Positions 13,549 to 14,269 of a DNA stretch of 14,269 bases are shown here, in pieces. Numbering within the stretch: the stretch's first letter is position 1; every line of letters begins with the position of its first letter. A program made the translations under genes and the position numbers. The DNA is from Desulfobacterales bacterium (GTDB lineage: Bacteria > Desulfobacterota > Desulfobacteria > Desulfobacterales > C00003106), in contig JAUWMN010000009.1 of assembly GCA_030613165.1 (NCBI GenBank), positions 1 through 14,269 of the forward strand, in the 5' to 3' direction. Under the pieces are notes generated by a model. That model saw nothing but the letters and a program-made list of their open reading frames with translations, was not told the origin of the DNA and did not search any database.

Positions 13549-14269
13549 TTATTTCGAGCCGGCGGGCGCTTCGAGGTTTTTTAATATGCCGTGGACCTCT
13601 TCCGCCAGATGCGGACTGAGCTTCACTGCCATCAGTAGGTCCTGTTCTGCCGGCTTCCGCTCCCCCTTTCCTATCAAGGCGAGAGCCCTAAAGTAATAAC
13701 CCATGGCGTAGCGAGGCCGTCTTCGTACCACTAAGTCGAACCGATTCAAGGCATTAACAAAGTCGCCTCTGAGCAGATAAAGTCTTCCTTTTAAAAGGTT
13801 TGCCGCAAGATATTCCTTTTCTTTTTTTAGGACTTCATCTAACACAGACTCAGCATCCTTCGTATGTTTAAAATCAAAATGCAACCGCGCAATGTTTACC
13901 ATGATATTCAGGTCGCCCTTATTAATGGCTGCTACCTTCTGCATCGTCTCCAAAGCTTTCTTGTAGGAATTTCTTCTTGCGTAATAAGCTCCCAGGTTCA
14001 TTAAGGGTGTACGCTGTTCCTGAGGCGCGTGGTGCACCGCTTCTATATAAGTCTTTTCCGCCCGGTCCCACTGCTCGGTGCTTTCGTAAAAGCGTGCAAG
14101 TGTGTAGAAGTTTTGATGATTGGGTCCCAAAGTCCGGATCATCTTCTTCAATACTGACTCAGCCTTTTCCCGCTCGCCCTTCTTTTCATAAAGCTGGGCC
14201 AATTCTGTGTAAGAGACGCGCAATTCAGGATCTAAGGATAGGGCTTTCAAATATGTTTGCTCTGCTTGG
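13549..14269 (-). CDS. TPR-repeat protein, N-terminus cut by window edge
   Basis: The frame stays open to the right edge (QAEQTYLKALSLDPEL at the edge), so only the last 240 or so residues are visible. The TTG at 14250 is a Leu codon inside a repeat, not a start. The visible part is a chain of tetratricopeptide repeats, for example LAQLYEKKGEREKAESVLKK, YTLARFYESTEQWDRAEKTY, LGAYYARRNSYKKALETMQK, LLKGRLYLLRGDFVNALNRF and YFRALALIGKGERKPAEQDL. Each shows the W/L..A...A pattern of 34-residue helical hairpins used for protein binding. No catalytic domain is visible. Its stop (TAA) supplies part of the AAAGGA ribosome binding site of the membrane coiled-coil gene, so the pair is probably functionally linked. 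Confidence 0.85.
   Translation of the reverse strand, partial: QAEQTYLKALSLDPELRVSYTELAQLYEKKGEREKAESVLKKMIRTLGPNHQNFYTLARFYESTEQWDRAEKTYIEAVHHAPQEQRTPLMNLGAYYARRNSYKKALETMQKVAAINKGDLNIMVNIARLHFDFKHTKDAESVLDEVLKKEKEYLAANLLKGRLYLLRGDFVNALNRFDLVVRRRPRYAMGYYFRALALIGKGERKPAEQDLLMAVKLSPHLAEEVHGILKNLEAPAGSK

Noticed and set aside
14248..14250. TTG as start of the TPR gene
   Set aside because: The frame continues upstream to the window edge with TPR-like sequence (AEQTYLKAL), so the TTG is an internal Leu codon.

Overview
The window is about 14 kb of mid-GC bacterial DNA in which every gene I can support lies on the minus strand, so transcription runs from high to low coordinates. A GlrK/QseE-type histidine kinase, a lipoprotein and a sigma-54 NtrC-type regulator point to a Gram-negative bacterium. 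The isoprenoid and housekeeping set, together with AT-rich gaps full of short repeats, resembles uncultivated Deltaproteobacteria, Nitrospirota or Planctomycetota-like genomes. I cannot resolve the phylum from the sequence alone. There are no rRNA, tRNA, CRISPR or transposase genes.

Layout in transcription order (right to left). (1) 14269-12370: the C-terminal part of a TPR protein cut by the right edge, then a two-helix membrane protein with a long coiled coil and a C-terminal domain that looks like the RelE/ParE fold. (2) 12299-8757: histidine kinase, TPR-like lipoprotein and sigma-54 response regulator, overlapping or 1 nt apart, matching the glrK-yfhG(qseG)-glrR arrangement of enterobacteria. 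(3) 8677-6369: a RimK-like ATP-grasp ligase, a divergent dGTPase/HD hydrolase, and an 89-residue protein coupled to it. (4) 6109-1: xseA, xseB, ispA, dxs, tlyA and the start of a CarS-like (CDP-archaeol synthase/CdsA superfamily) gene cut by the left edge. Dxs feeds the MEP isoprenoid pathway, IspA condenses C5 units to farnesyl diphosphate, and the CarS-like protein probably activates a lipid with CTP. XseA and XseB form exonuclease VII.

The most unusual structure is in the gaps. Most intergenic spaces downstream of xseB, between 335 and 8756, are built from a different inverted-repeat or short-word repeat element. These elements lie flush against the genes and in six cases contain the stop codon, so the last residues of TlyA, Dxs, XseA, the 89-residue protein, the ATP-grasp protein and the response regulator are partly encoded by repeat DNA. 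Beside one of them, the CarS-like gene has a strong ribosome binding site but no ATG, GTG or TTG behind it, and ATT is the best-placed codon. tlyA has no ribosome binding site but has a consensus-like promoter that would start transcription almost at its ATG.
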